Below are positions 51,855 through 60,572 of a stretch of 64,000 bases of DNA, in pieces. Below the pieces are notes generated by a model that was not told the DNA's origin, did not search any database, and saw only the letters and a program-made list of their open reading frames with translations. Made by a program: the position numbers and the translations under genes. This DNA comes from Streptomyces cynarae (GTDB lineage Bacteria > Actinomycetota > Actinomycetes > Streptomycetales > Streptomycetaceae). The stretch lies in NCBI RefSeq assembly GCF_025642135.1, contig NZ_CP106793.1, forward strand, positions 6,912,001-6,976,000, given 5' to 3'. The first letter of the stretch is position 1; every line of letters begins with the position of its first letter.

Positions 51855-52454
51855 TCACTCGAGGTGGGTCAGGTCCGTCACCGTGTCGATGTCGTACGCC
51901 TGCGCGACGTCCCCGCACTCGACGAACGTGATGGCGTCGTCGTGCGCCTTCAGATAGGCGCGTGCCCCACGGTCTCCGGTCGCCGTCCGGGCGACACCGG
52001 TCCAGTGGGCCGAGCCGAGCAGGACCGGATGCCCGCGCACCCCCTCGTACGCGGCCGAGGCCAGCGACTCCTCGTCCCGGAACGCGCAGAGCACCCGAGC
52101 CACCGCCTCCGGCCCGATGCCGGGCTGGTCGACGAGCAGCACCAGGGCCGCCCGCGCGCCCGTCCCGGCGAGCGAGGCGAGCCCGGCCCGCAGTGAGGAG
52201 CCCATGCCCTCCTCCCAGTCCGGGTTGTCCACCAGCACGCAGCCGGTGAGGTCGGCACGCTCCCGTACGGCGGCGGCCCCCGCTCCCAGCACCACGTGGA
52301 CACGGCTGCATCCGGCCGCGCGCAGTACTCCCGCCGCATGCTCCACCAGCGGGCGCCCCCGGTGTTCGAGCAGGGCCTTGGGTTGTCCGCCGAGCCGCCG
52401 CCCCCCGCCTGCCGCGAGCAGCAGCCCGGCGATCCGCACTTCGTTGCCTGTCAT
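51855..52454 (-). CDS. MobA-like nucleotidyltransferase (MocA type)
   Basis: This 199-aa NTP-transferase-fold protein has the loop LLLAAGGGRRLGGQPKALLE, VDNPDWEEGMGSSLRAGLAS and VLLVDQPGIGPEAV, the pattern of MocA-type molybdenum cofactor cytidylyl- or guanylyltransferases. These mature the cofactor of xanthine-dehydrogenase-type enzymes, which would fit the purine genes nearby, although no such dehydrogenase is in the window. It lies downstream of no obvious partner. Confidence 0.85.
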   Translation of the reverse strand: MTGNEVRIAGLLLAAGGGRRLGGQPKALLEHRGRPLVEHAAGVLRAAGCSRVHVVLGAGAAAVRERADLTGCVLVDNPDWEEGMGSSLRAGLASLAGTGARAALVLLVDQPGIGPEAVARVLCAFRDEESLASAAYEGVRGHPVLLGSAHWTGVARTATGDRGARAYLKAHDDAITFVECGDVAQAYDIDTVTDLTHLE

Positions 52455-52630
52455 ACGTCCTGCTTACCTGACCCGGTGCCGACCGCACGGTTTCCAGGGG
52501 CTGAATTTCCGTCCACGCGGTGGCGCCCGGCGCGCCCGATGGCGTTTACTGGCCCGCATCCCCGGCGCCCGACCACGCCCGGGGGCACCGGGGGTGTACG
52601 AGCACAACGGCGTTTCGAGGGGGATCGGCT

Positions 52631-52969
52631 GTGGTGCGGAGCTTGGGACAGAGGCCAGTGACCGGCAGCGAAGAGGATCCGAGAGTGGCGGAACTGCGCA
52701 TCGCCGTGTCCCGGCTGCGCCGTGAACTCGCCGCACATCCGGCCGAGTTCCCCGACCGGGCGATAGCCGAGGACGAACTGGCCGCACTCGCCGCGATGGC
52801 CGCGGGAGGCGTTCCCGAGATCCCCCGCCTGCGCCGCTCCCTGCTGCTGATCGCGGGAGCGATCGGCTCGGTCAGCGCACTGACCAGGGGTTTGACGGAG
52901 GTCCGCAAGGCGGTCGAACTCTTCGGGGAGCCGCCGCGCGGCAGGCGGGTATCAGACGACAGGGCCTAG
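52631..52969 (+). CDS. DUF5955-family small protein
   Basis: This 112-aa helical protein (ELRIAVSRLRRELAAHPAEF, LRRSLLLIAGAIGSVSALTR) resembles the Streptomyces DUF5955 family of unknown function. Part of the C-terminal half is hydrophobic but short for a membrane helix. GTG 52631 follows GAGGGGGAT; GTG 52658 is an alternative. It converges with the IclR gene. There is no pathway link from sequence. Confidence 0.7.
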   Translation: MVRSLGQRPVTGSEEDPRVAELRIAVSRLRRELAAHPAEFPDRAIAEDELAALAAMAAGGVPEIPRLRRSLLLIAGAIGSVSALTRGLTEVRKAVELFGEPPRGRRVSDDRA

Positions 52970-53022
52970 GGAGTCGCCCTTCGGGGCGGGCCGGTCGAGG
53001 GCTGTGGCTGGTGCGGGTCGCC

Positions 53023-53829
53023 TCACGCGGCCGGGCCGCCCGAGGCCGCCAGAGTCCGGGACAGTTCCGCCGCCACCTGCTGGAGCACCGGCACGATCCG
53101 TTCCGTCGCCGCCTCGGTGACGCGCCCCGCCGGGCCCGAGATGGAGATCGCGGCGGCCGTGGGGGAGTCGGGCACGGACACCGCGAGGCACCGGACCCCT
53201 ATCTCCTGCTCGTTGTCGTCGACCGCGTACCCGAGCCGGCGCACCTCCTCCAGTGCGGCGAGGAAGGCGTCCGGCGTGGTGATCGTCTTCTCCGTCGCGG
53301 CCGGCATGCCGGTTCGGGCGAGCAGGGCGCGCACCTCGTCGTCCGGTGTGCTCGCCAGCAGGGCCTTGCCCACGCCGGTGGAGTGCGGCAGCACCCTCCG
53401 GCCCACCTCGGTGAACATCCGCATCGAGTGCTTGGAGGGCACCTGCGCCACGTACACGATCTCGTCCCCGTCGAGCAGCGCCATGTTCGCCGTCTCGCCG
53501 GTCTCCTCCACCAGGCGGGCCAGATGCGGCCGGGCCCAGGTGCCCAGCAGCCGGGACGCCGACTCGCCGAGCCGGATCAGCCGGGGGCCGAGCGCATAGC
53601 GGCGGTTGGGCTGCTGGCGTACGTACCCGCAGGCCACCAGGGTGCGCATCAGGCGGTGGATCGTGGGCAGCGGCAGGCCGCTGCTCGCGGACAGCTCGCT
53701 CAGGCCGACCTCGCCGCCCGCGTCCGCCATCCGCTCCAGCAGGTCGAAGGCGCGCTCGAGGGACTGGACACCACCGCTCGCGGCGGACTTGGCGGGGGTG
53801 TCGCTGGCGCTGGACGTCGACGGCGGCAC
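53023..53829 (-). CDS. allR: IclR-family repressor of allantoin genes (AllR-like)
   Basis: This 268-aa regulator has an IclR N-terminal winged helix ([40 protein letters not shown]) and a C-terminal effector domain ([25 protein letters not shown], then the ligand pocket [22 protein letters not shown], quoted in part). It is divergent from allantoinase with operators between. AllR of Streptomyces and enteric bacteria represses allantoin and glyoxylate genes and responds to pathway compounds. Here the same type of site occurs at hyi and aceB, which suggests one regulon. GTG 53829 is the start. Confidence 0.88.
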   Translation of the reverse strand: MPPSTSSASDTPAKSAASGGVQSLERAFDLLERMADAGGEVGLSELSASSGLPLPTIHRLMRTLVACGYVRQQPNRRYALGPRLIRLGESASRLLGTWARPHLARLVEETGETANMALLDGDEIVYVAQVPSKHSMRMFTEVGRRVLPHSTGVGKALLASTPDDEVRALLARTGMPAATEKTITTPDAFLAALEEVRRLGYAVDDNEQEIGVRCLAVSVPDSPTAAAISISGPAGRVTEAATERIVPVLQQVAAELSRTLAASGGPAA

Positions 53830-53850
53830 GGCGCGTTCCTTTCGACTGTG

Positions 53851-54024
53851 TTCTGCTACTCGGAATGCTAATTCCGCTACACGGAAACGTCCAGGGTTCG
53901 CCGGAGCCTGTACAGCCGGGGTGTCAGGAGGAATTGTGCCCTTGACGGCGCGGGTGCGGGAGGGAAGACTCCTTCAACAGAACGTTGAATTCCGTTACGC
54001 GGATGTAAATCCCGTCATCCGGAA
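53851..54024. promoter_or_regulatory. AllR-type operators and second palindrome between allR and allB
   Basis: Two pairs are seen. TTCTGCTACTCGGAA (53851-53865) and TTCCGCTACACGGAA (53872-53886) start 21 bp apart and lie next to allR. TTCCGTTACGCGGAT (53990-54004) and TCCCGTCATCCGGAA (54010-54024) start 20 bp apart and lie next to allB. Just before the second pair is TCAACAGAACGTTGA (53974-53988), related to the palindrome at uraD. Confidence 0.7.
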
Positions 54025-54061
54025 GTCGACCGGAACGGGACGGCGGCAGAGAGGGGCCCGG

Positions 54062-55402
54062 GTGTCCGACGCTGAACTGGTGCTGCGCTCCACGCGCGTG
54101 ATCACCCCCGAAGGCACGCGCGCCGCGTCGGTCGCGGTCGCCGGGGGCACGATCACGGCCGTCCTGCCGTACGACGCCGCCGTACCGGCCGGGGCCCACC
54201 TGGAGGACCTGGGCGACGACGTCCTGCTGCCCGGCCTCGTCGACACGCACGTGCACGTCAACGACCCGGGCCGCACCGAGTGGGAGGGCTTCTGGACCGC
54301 CACCCGCGCGGCGGCGGCAGGCGGCATCACCACGTTGATCGACATGCCGCTCAACTCGGTGCCCCCGACCACGACGGTCGCCCACCTCCGCACCAAGCAG
54401 GAGGTCGCGGCCGGCAAGGCCCACGTCGACGTCGGGTTCTGGGGCGGCGCGCTGCCCGACAACGTCAAGGACCTCAGGCCGCTGCACGACGCGGGCGTCT
54501 TCGGCTTCAAGGCGTTCCTGTCACCCTCGGGCGTGGACGAGTTCCCGCACCTCGACAAGGAGCAACTGGCCCGCTCCCTGGCCGAGATCGCCGGTTTCGA
54601 CGGGCTGCTGATCGTGCACGCGGAAGACCCGCGCCACCTCGCCGCCGCCCCGCAGCAGGGCGGTCCCCGATACGCGGACTTCCTCGCCTCCCGGCCCCGG
54701 CACGCGGAGGACACGGCCATCGCGCACCTCATCGACCAGGCGAAACGGTTCAACGCGCGTGTGCACGTGCTGCACCTCTCCTCCAGCGACGCGCTGCCGC
54801 TGATCGCCGCCGCCAAGGCGGAGGGCGTACGGATCACGGTGGAGACCTGTCCGCACTACCTCACCCTGACCGCCGAGGAAGTGCCCGACGGGGCCAGCGA
54901 GTTCAAGTGCTGCCCGCCCATCCGCGAGGCCGCCAACCAGGATCTGCTGTGGCAGGCGCTGGCGGACGGCACGATCGACTGCGTAGTCACCGACCACTCC
55001 CCGTCGACCGCCGATCTGAAGACCGGCGACTTCGGCACCGCCTGGGGCGGCATCTCGGGCCTGCAGCTGAGCCTGGCCGCGGTGTGGACCGAGGCGCGCA
55101 GGCGGGGGCACGGCCTGCAGGACGTGGTCCGCTGGATGTCCGAGCGCACGGCCCGGCTCGTGGGACTCCAGGACCGCAAGGGCGCCATCGCGGCGGGCCA
55201 CGACGCGGACTTCGCCGTGCTCGCGCCCGAGGAGACCTTCACCGTGGACCCGGCGGCCCTCCAGCACCGCAACCCGGTCACCGCGTACGCGGGCAGGACC
55301 CTGCACGGCGTCGTCAGGTCCACCTGGCTGCGCGGCGAACGGATCGTGGCGAACGGCGAGTTCACCGGACCGAAGGGACGCCTGCTCGGCAGGACCGACT
55401 GA
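54062..55402 (+). CDS. allB: Allantoinase
   Basis: This 446-aa cyclic amidohydrolase opens allantoin to allantoate. Metal-site residues are visible: [20 protein letters not shown] (His-x-His), [13 protein letters not shown] (carbamylated Lys), IVHAED (His), [10 protein letters not shown] (His) and CVVTDHSPS (Asp). Length and motifs match AllB rather than dihydropyrimidinase. GTG 54062 follows GAGAGGGG. The frame is open upstream through the operator region, which is not coding. It is followed 60 bp later by allantoicase. Confidence 0.95.
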   Translation: MSDAELVLRSTRVITPEGTRAASVAVAGGTITAVLPYDAAVPAGAHLEDLGDDVLLPGLVDTHVHVNDPGRTEWEGFWTATRAAAAGGITTLIDMPLNSVPPTTTVAHLRTKQEVAAGKAHVDVGFWGGALPDNVKDLRPLHDAGVFGFKAFLSPSGVDEFPHLDKEQLARSLAEIAGFDGLLIVHAEDPRHLAAAPQQGGPRYADFLASRPRHAEDTAIAHLIDQAKRFNARVHVLHLSSSDALPLIAAAKAEGVRITVETCPHYLTLTAEEVPDGASEFKCCPPIREAANQDLLWQALADGTIDCVVTDHSPSTADLKTGDFGTAWGGISGLQLSLAAVWTEARRRGHGLQDVVRWMSERTARLVGLQDRKGAIAAGHDADFAVLAPEETFTVDPAALQHRNPVTAYAGRTLHGVVRSTWLRGERIVANGEFTGPKGRLLGRTD

Positions 55403-55462
55403 TCCGCCCGCATCGACTCCCGCGCCCGCAGCGGGCGATACCGAAAGGAAGAACTGATCACC

Positions 55463-56578
55463 GTGACGGCGATTCCGAGTTTCACGGGCGACGCGAACCC
55501 CTACCGGGGCGGCGACCCCTACGCGGACTACCGCACCGCCGACTTCCCCTTCACCCGGTACGCCGACCTCGCCGACCGCCGGCTCGGCGCCGGCGTCATC
55601 GCCGCCAACGACGAGTTCTTCGCCGAGCGCGAGAACCTTCTGGTGCCCGGGCGCGCCGAGTTCGACCCAGAGCACTTCGGGCACAAGGGCAAGGTCATGG
55701 ACGGCTGGGAGACGCGCCGCCGCCGGGGCGCCTCGGCCGGGCACCCGTGGCCCGCTCAGGACGACCACGACTGGGCGCTGGTACGCCTCGGCGCGCCCGG
55801 CGTCGTACGGGGCGTCGTCGTCGACACGGCCCACTTCCGGGGCAACTACCCGCAGGCGGTCTCCGTCGAGGGCACGTCGGTCGCCGGTTCCCCGTCACCG
55901 GAGGAACTGCTCGGGGACGACGTGAAGTGGACGACGCTGGTGCCGCGCACCCCGGTCGGCGGCCACGCCGCCAACGGCTTCGAGGTGGACGTGGAGCAGC
56001 GCTTCACCCACCTCAGGCTGAACCAGCACCCCGACGGGGGCATCGCACGCCTGCGCGTCCACGGCGAGGTCGTGCCGGACCCGGCGTGGCTGGAGGTGCT
56101 CGGCACCTTCGACGTGGTGGCCCTGGAGAACGGGGGCCGGGTGGAGGACGCCTCCGACCTCTTCTACTCGCCCGCCACCAACACCATCCAGCCGGGCCGC
56201 TCCCGGAAGATGGACGACGGCTGGGAGACACGGCGCCGTCGCGACCGGGGTCACGACTGGATCCGCTACCGCCTGGCGGCGCAGGCACAGATCCGGGCGA
56301 TCGAGATCGACACCGCCTACCTGAAGGGCAATGCGGCGGGCTGGGCGTCGGTCTCGGTCAAGGACGGTGAGGACGGCGACTGGCGCGAGATCCTCCCGCG
56401 CACCCGCCTCCAGCCCGACACCGACCACCGCTTCGCCCTCCCGGCCCCGGCGATCGGCACCCACGCGCGCGTGGACATCTACCCGGACGGCGGCATCTCC
56501 CGCCTGCGCCTGCACGGCTCCCTGACGCAGGACGGGGCGAACCGGCTGGCGGCACGCCACCAGGAACTGGGCGGCTGA
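55463..56578 (+). CDS. alc: Allantoicase
   Basis: This 371-aa enzyme hydrolyses allantoate to ureidoglycolate and urea. It is built of two similar jelly-roll halves. Each has the motif MDGWETRRRR / MDDGWETRRRRDRGHDWIRY, a VDTAHFRGNYPQ / IDTAYLKGNAAGW strand and an HPDGGIARLRVHG / YPDGGISRLRLHG strand. GTG 55463 follows AAAGGAAG. It is coregulated with allB. Use of allantoicase rather than allantoate amidohydrolase means urea and ureidoglycolate are the products here. Confidence 0.95.
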   Translation: MTAIPSFTGDANPYRGGDPYADYRTADFPFTRYADLADRRLGAGVIAANDEFFAERENLLVPGRAEFDPEHFGHKGKVMDGWETRRRRGASAGHPWPAQDDHDWALVRLGAPGVVRGVVVDTAHFRGNYPQAVSVEGTSVAGSPSPEELLGDDVKWTTLVPRTPVGGHAANGFEVDVEQRFTHLRLNQHPDGGIARLRVHGEVVPDPAWLEVLGTFDVVALENGGRVEDASDLFYSPATNTIQPGRSRKMDDGWETRRRRDRGHDWIRYRLAAQAQIRAIEIDTAYLKGNAAGWASVSVKDGEDGDWREILPRTRLQPDTDHRFALPAPAIGTHARVDIYPDGGISRLRLHGSLTQDGANRLAARHQELGG

Positions 56579-56616
56579 CACACGCCACGCGCGCGTGGGG
56601 CGCATCGGTCCGACGG

Positions 56617-56651
56617 GGGCCCGGCGGGGCGACAGGGCCCGGCGGGGCGAC
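56617..56651. repeat. 17-bp tandem repeat downstream of alc
   Basis: GGGCCCGGCGGGGCGAC occurs at 56617-56633 and again at 56635-56651. It is GC-rich and of unknown role. Confidence 0.6.
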
Positions 56652-56806
56652 GGGGGCGCGGCCGGGCCGACCGGGCCGGTGCGCGCCCGCGTCCTACGCC
56701 GCGTGCACCTGTGCGATCCCGGCCGGGGCGTCGGCAGGACGGCGGCGAACGGGAACCGTCCTCGGACGGCTGGAACTCTTCACCCCGTCCGTCGCGTTCT
56801 CCTCGC

Positions 56807-57625
56807 GTGACTCTTCAGCAAGAAATCGTCGGCAACGCCATGCAGATGGCGGTCGTCAACCTGCACCCGGGCCAGACCGTGTACTGCGAGGCGGGCAAGT
56901 TCCTCTTCAAGACCACGAACGTCACCATGGAGACCCGGCTGTCCGGCCCGTCGAACGGCGGCGGCCAGCCCCAGGGCGGAGCCGGTGGCGGCGGCATGGG
57001 CGGCCTCCTCCGCCAGGCCATGGGCACTGCCATGCAGGTCGGCCAGCGTGCGCTGGCGGGCGAGTCGCTGGCGTTCCAGTACTTCACCGCGCAGGGCGGC
57101 GAGGGCACCGTCGGCTTCGCGGGCGTGCTGCCCGGCGAGATGCGGGCGCTGGAACTCGACGGCACGCGTGCGTGGTTCGCGGAGAAGGACGCCTTCGTGG
57201 CCGCCGAGTCGACCGTCGACTTCGGCATCGCCTTCGCCGGCGGCCGCACCGGCATGAGCGGCGGCGAGGGCTTCATCCTGGAGAAGTTCACCGGACACGG
57301 CACCGTGATCATCGCCGGCGCGGGCAACTTCATCGACCTCAACCCCGCCGACTTCGGCGGTCGCATCGAGGTGGACACCGGGTGCGTCGTCGCCTTCGAG
57401 GAGGGCATCCAGTACGGCGTCCAGCGCGTCGGCGGCCTCAACCGCCAGGGAATCATGAACATGGTCTTCGGCGGCGAGGGCCTCTCCCTGGCCACCCTGG
57501 AGGGCAACGGCCGCGTGATCCTTCAGTCCCTGACCATCGAGAGCCTCGCCAACGCGTTGAAGAAGGCGCAAGGGGGCGACAAGCAGGGGCCGACCGGCGG
57601 ACTGTTCTCGACCCACGCGGGGTGA
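56807..57625 (+). CDS. AIM24 family protein
   Basis: This 272-aa protein belongs to the AIM24/TRAP-like beta-helix family (IVGNAMQMAVVNLHPGQTVY, FILEKFTGHGTVIIAGAGNF, GGLNRQGIMNMVFGGEGLSL). A glycine-rich insertion (GGAGGGGMGG) follows residue 55. The bacterial function is unknown. GTG 56807 is chosen because homologues begin near this point; it has no clear ribosome site. It is separated from alc by 228 bp and is probably independent. Confidence 0.85.
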   Translation: MTLQQEIVGNAMQMAVVNLHPGQTVYCEAGKFLFKTTNVTMETRLSGPSNGGGQPQGGAGGGGMGGLLRQAMGTAMQVGQRALAGESLAFQYFTAQGGEGTVGFAGVLPGEMRALELDGTRAWFAEKDAFVAAESTVDFGIAFAGGRTGMSGGEGFILEKFTGHGTVIIAGAGNFIDLNPADFGGRIEVDTGCVVAFEEGIQYGVQRVGGLNRQGIMNMVFGGEGLSLATLEGNGRVILQSLTIESLANALKKAQGGDKQGPTGGLFSTHAG

Positions 57626-57763
57626 GCCCGGCCACCGAGCTCCCGGCGGGCGGCCGACCGCCGCGTCCGCAACCGCCCGCCCGGCCGCCCGGGGCCCGCG
57701 GCGGGCGGCAGGTTAACTCGCTGAAAACACATGGCACTTGCCGTGAAAATCTCGCAGATTGTC

Positions 57764-57795
57764 ATTGACATGCCACCGTCTACGCGCGTCATCAT
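57764..57795 (+). promoter_or_regulatory. Promoter-like motif before the ribonuclease gene
   Basis: ATTGACATGCCACCGTCTAC with CGCGTCATCAT after it lies 6 bp before the start codon. It contains a TTGACA box, and I recall similar blocks before secreted hydrolase genes of Streptomyces. The role is inferred. Confidence 0.4.
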
Positions 57796-57801
57796 GCCGC
57801 C

Positions 57802-58197
57802 ATGAGAACCCCCACACGCGCCACCCGGATCGGCGCCGCAGCCGCGCTCCTGTCCGCCCTCCTCATGGGCGGCACCGTCTCCGCCACCACGGCGGACGCC
57901 GCCGCCACCTCGGTCGGCAGCATCTGCTACAGCGACCTGCCGTCCCAGGCACACGACACCCTCGACCTGATCGACCAGGGCGGCCCCTTCCCGTACTCGC
58001 AGGACGGCACCGTCTTCTCCAACCGCGAAGGCGTACTCCCCGGCCAGTCCTACGGCTACTACCACGAGTACACCGTCATCACCCCCGGCTCCTCCACGCG
58101 TGGCGCCCGCCGCATCGTCACGGGCGAGGAGTACCAGGAGGACTACTACACCTCGGACCACTACGCGACGTTCGACCTGATCGACTTCGGCTGCTGA
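57802..58197 (+). CDS. Secreted guanyl-specific ribonuclease (RNase Sa/T1 family)
   Basis: This 131-aa protein has a signal peptide (about residues 1-34, ending ADAAA) and a mature domain very similar to RNase Sa. Visible are ICYSDLPSQAHDTLDLI, GGPFPYSQDGTVFSNREGVL (catalytic Glu region), YGYYHEYTVITPG (Glu and Arg follow) and DHYATFDLIDFGC. The paired Cys (ICYS and FGC) form the single disulfide. It cleaves RNA after G. No barstar-like inhibitor gene is adjacent, which fits a secreted enzyme. Confidence 0.94.
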   Translation: MRTPTRATRIGAAAALLSALLMGGTVSATTADAAATSVGSICYSDLPSQAHDTLDLIDQGGPFPYSQDGTVFSNREGVLPGQSYGYYHEYTVITPGSSTRGARRIVTGEEYQEDYYTSDHYATFDLIDFGC

Positions 58198-58212
58198 CCG
58201 AGCGGTCGCCAT

Positions 58213-58252
58213 GAGCCGGGGGTCCCGTCCGCACTCGGCCGGACCCCGGCTC
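58213..58252. terminator. Terminator-like hairpin after the ribonuclease gene
   Basis: GAGCCGGGGGTCC (58213-58225) pairs with GGACCCCGGCTC (58241-58252), with one bulged base, 15 bp after the stop codon. Confidence 0.65.
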
Positions 58253-58436
58253 TCGGGGGCGCCGGAGAAGACGTCCGGGACGAGCGGGGCCGTCAGGGCT
58301 CACGCACCTCCTGGGACGTCCGGACGGCGTCCAGGGCCTCGATGGCGATCGCGTGCCGGCGAGGTGTCCGGCGGTCAGGCTCCAGGAGGAGGTCGCCGGG
58401 TGACGGCGTTAACGCGGCCCGGTCACTGTGTCATCG

Positions 58437-59321
58437 CTACGTCATCGCGTCGGACCGTGGAGGCGCGATGCTCGAAGCCGCCTCGGCGAACTCGCGGATG
58501 AGCGGGGAACGCCGGGTGGCCATCCACGCCAGGCACACGTGGTTGGGGCCGATGTCCTCGACCGGTACGGGAACGACGTCCGGGCGCGTGTAGAAGCCTG
58601 CCGTGGACAGCGGGATCACACAGACTCCGGCTCCGGAGGCCACGAGCTCCAGCTTCTCCTCGACCTGATGGATCCGGGGCACCTCGGGCCGGTCGCGCTC
58701 GCGCATCTCGAGGGCCACGTCGCGCCACTCCGGCACGGCGTCCGGGTCCTGCAACAGGTGATCGGCGGCCAGGTCCGCGATGGCCACCGACTGCTTGCCG
58801 GCCAGGGGGTGGTCCAGGGGCAGGACGACGACCCTGGGCTCCTGGAACAACGGCACCACCTGGAGACCTTGTCGGTCGATCGGCAGACGGACGATGCTGA
58901 CGTCCGCCCGGCCGTCGTGGAGCACTTCCACCTGGTCGACCCAGCTCGTGCGCAGCAGCCGCACTTCGAGCCCCGGGCGGCGCGAGGTCAGGGCGCGCAC
59001 CGCGGACGTCACGGTGATGCCGGGCATGAAGCCGATCGTGAAGGTGGGCGTGCCCCTGGCCGCGGAGGTGACCCGCCGGAGCAGTGCCTCGGACGCGGCG
59101 AGGAGCGGGGGTGCGTCCTCCCGCAACTGCTCGCCCGCCGGGGTGAGCATCGTGCCGCGGCGGTCACGGACGAACAGCTCTGCCCGCAGCTCCTCCTCGA
59201 GCGCCCGGATCTGCCGGGACAGAACCGGCTGGGCGATGTGCAGGCGTTCGGCGGCGCGGCCGAAGTGGAGTTCCTCGGCCACCGCCACGAAGTACCTGAG
59301 CTTCCGCAGGTCGACGTCCAC
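58437..59321 (-). CDS. LysR-family transcriptional regulator
   Basis: This 294-aa LysR regulator has the N-terminal winged helix (LRKLRYFVAVAEELHFGRAA, LHIAQPVLSRQIRALEEEL) and the periplasmic-binding-like effector domain (FTIGFMPGITVTSAVRALTS, PLDHPLAGKQSV). GTG 59321 is the start. No divergent target lies next to it: the neighbouring epimerase gene is on the same strand, 108 bp upstream. Its target and effector are unknown. Confidence 0.9.
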   Translation of the reverse strand: MDVDLRKLRYFVAVAEELHFGRAAERLHIAQPVLSRQIRALEEELRAELFVRDRRGTMLTPAGEQLREDAPPLLAASEALLRRVTSAARGTPTFTIGFMPGITVTSAVRALTSRRPGLEVRLLRTSWVDQVEVLHDGRADVSIVRLPIDRQGLQVVPLFQEPRVVVLPLDHPLAGKQSVAIADLAADHLLQDPDAVPEWRDVALEMRERDRPEVPRIHQVEEKLELVASGAGVCVIPLSTAGFYTRPDVVPVPVEDIGPNHVCLAWMATRRSPLIREFAEAASSIAPPRSDAMT

Positions 59322-59429
59322 AGCTCCGCACCGCCCGTCTGCTTTCAGATGAATCTACCTCCGACCGTGCCGGCCGCGCCGCCGAGAGCGAGGCCCGCCG
59401 ACCCGGCGCTGAGGATCGACCGCGGGTTG

Positions 59430-60287
59430 TCAGCCGCGGGCAAGGACCGCCAGCGGGTCGGTGTGGCCGGGCGTCCACTCCAGCTCCGCGCGAGCGCGGG
59501 ACGGGGTGAACTGCTGGTCGAGGGCGAAGGCGTCCGCGATGGGGCCCATCTGCTCCCGTGCCTGCTTCAGAGAGATCGACTCCGTCTTCCCGTCGATGCC
59601 GGCCGACCGGCTGATGGCCAGCGCCACGTCCTTGGCCGTGGGGTTCACTCCGCCCACGCCGACGTAGACGGAACCGGCCTTCGCCTTCAGGGCGGCGACG
59701 TAGAGCTCCGCGATGTCGTCGACGTGGACCAGCGCCCAGTGGTTGGCGCCGTCGCCGATGTAGGGGATGGCGCCCGCCTGCTTGCCGGGTGCGGTGAAGA
59801 ACATGTCGATCAGCCGGTTCTCTCCGCCGTAGAGCAGCCCGGGCCGGACGACCACGGGCCGTCCGCCGCGCGCCGCCCGCTGGAGGACGGCCTCCTCCAC
59901 GGGGCGCCGCCACGCGACCAGGGCGGGCGGGTTCCAGGGCGCGGTCTCGTCGGCCACCCCGTCGGTGTCGCCGTAGACCCACGTGCCGCCCGTGTGCACG
60001 TACGTCCCCGTGCCGATGCCGTCCTGCATGGCGTCGGCGGCGGCCAGATCGGCCTCCCCGCTGTCCGCCTGGGCCAGGTGCACGACGGCCTCGGCCCGAG
60101 ACGCGGCGGCGTTGAGCACCTCCAGGTCGTCCAGCCCGCCGATCACCGGGAGGGCACCCAGTGCGCGGACCGCGTCCGCGGAGCGTTCGCTGCGGGCCAG
60201 TGCCTCGACGGCGTGTCCGCGCCGGATCAGCGCGGTGATCGTCGCCTTGCCGAGGTAACCGGAACCACCGGTGAGGAAAACCTTCAT
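59430..60287 (-). CDS. NAD-dependent epimerase/dehydratase family protein
   Basis: This 285-aa extended SDR-type protein has the nucleotide-binding motif FLTGGSGYLGKATI, a TGGTWVYGD strand and ALVHVDDIAELYVAAL. The canonical YxxxK is not clear, and the active-site position may read WRRPVEE, so activity may differ from true epimerases. It probably acts on a small ketone or sugar substrate. ATG 60287 is the start. It may be cotranscribed with the LysR gene. Confidence 0.82.
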   Translation of the reverse strand: MKVFLTGGSGYLGKATITALIRRGHAVEALARSERSADAVRALGALPVIGGLDDLEVLNAAASRAEAVVHLAQADSGEADLAAADAMQDGIGTGTYVHTGGTWVYGDTDGVADETAPWNPPALVAWRRPVEEAVLQRAARGGRPVVVRPGLLYGGENRLIDMFFTAPGKQAGAIPYIGDGANHWALVHVDDIAELYVAALKAKAGSVYVGVGGVNPTAKDVALAISRSAGIDGKTESISLKQAREQMGPIADAFALDQQFTPSRARAELEWTPGHTDPLAVLARG

Positions 60288-60572
60288 CGCCTTGCCCTTC
60301 GTACGGTCCAGAACGTCGCATTCAGCGTGCGGCGGACCCGAGGAAGGCGTCCAAGACCTGTTCGGCCGACTGTGATGCCCTACGGGTATCAGTGCAGCAG
60401 GGGGCCGGGAGCAGGCCCTGATGCCCGGCCGCGGTCGACACGGTGCGGCGCGTCGCGGCCCGCGCCCTGGTCTCTTCGTCCGCCGTCAGCCGCCGGTCGA
60501 AGGCGCACGCCGCCCGCCCGGCCCGACACCCGGCGCGAACCGCACGCGGACGGGACCCGATCCGGCCGCCGG
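60288..60572. other. Intergenic stretch, nothing recognised
   Basis: These 285 bases separate two minus-strand genes. A minus-strand frame ending at 60322 (AEQVLDAFLGSAAR at its end) is open but has no family match or good start, so it is not called. Confidence 0.4.

Noticed and set aside
57802..58197. Barnase-barstar type toxin-immunity pair
   Set aside because: The ribonuclease is secreted and no barstar-like gene lies beside it.
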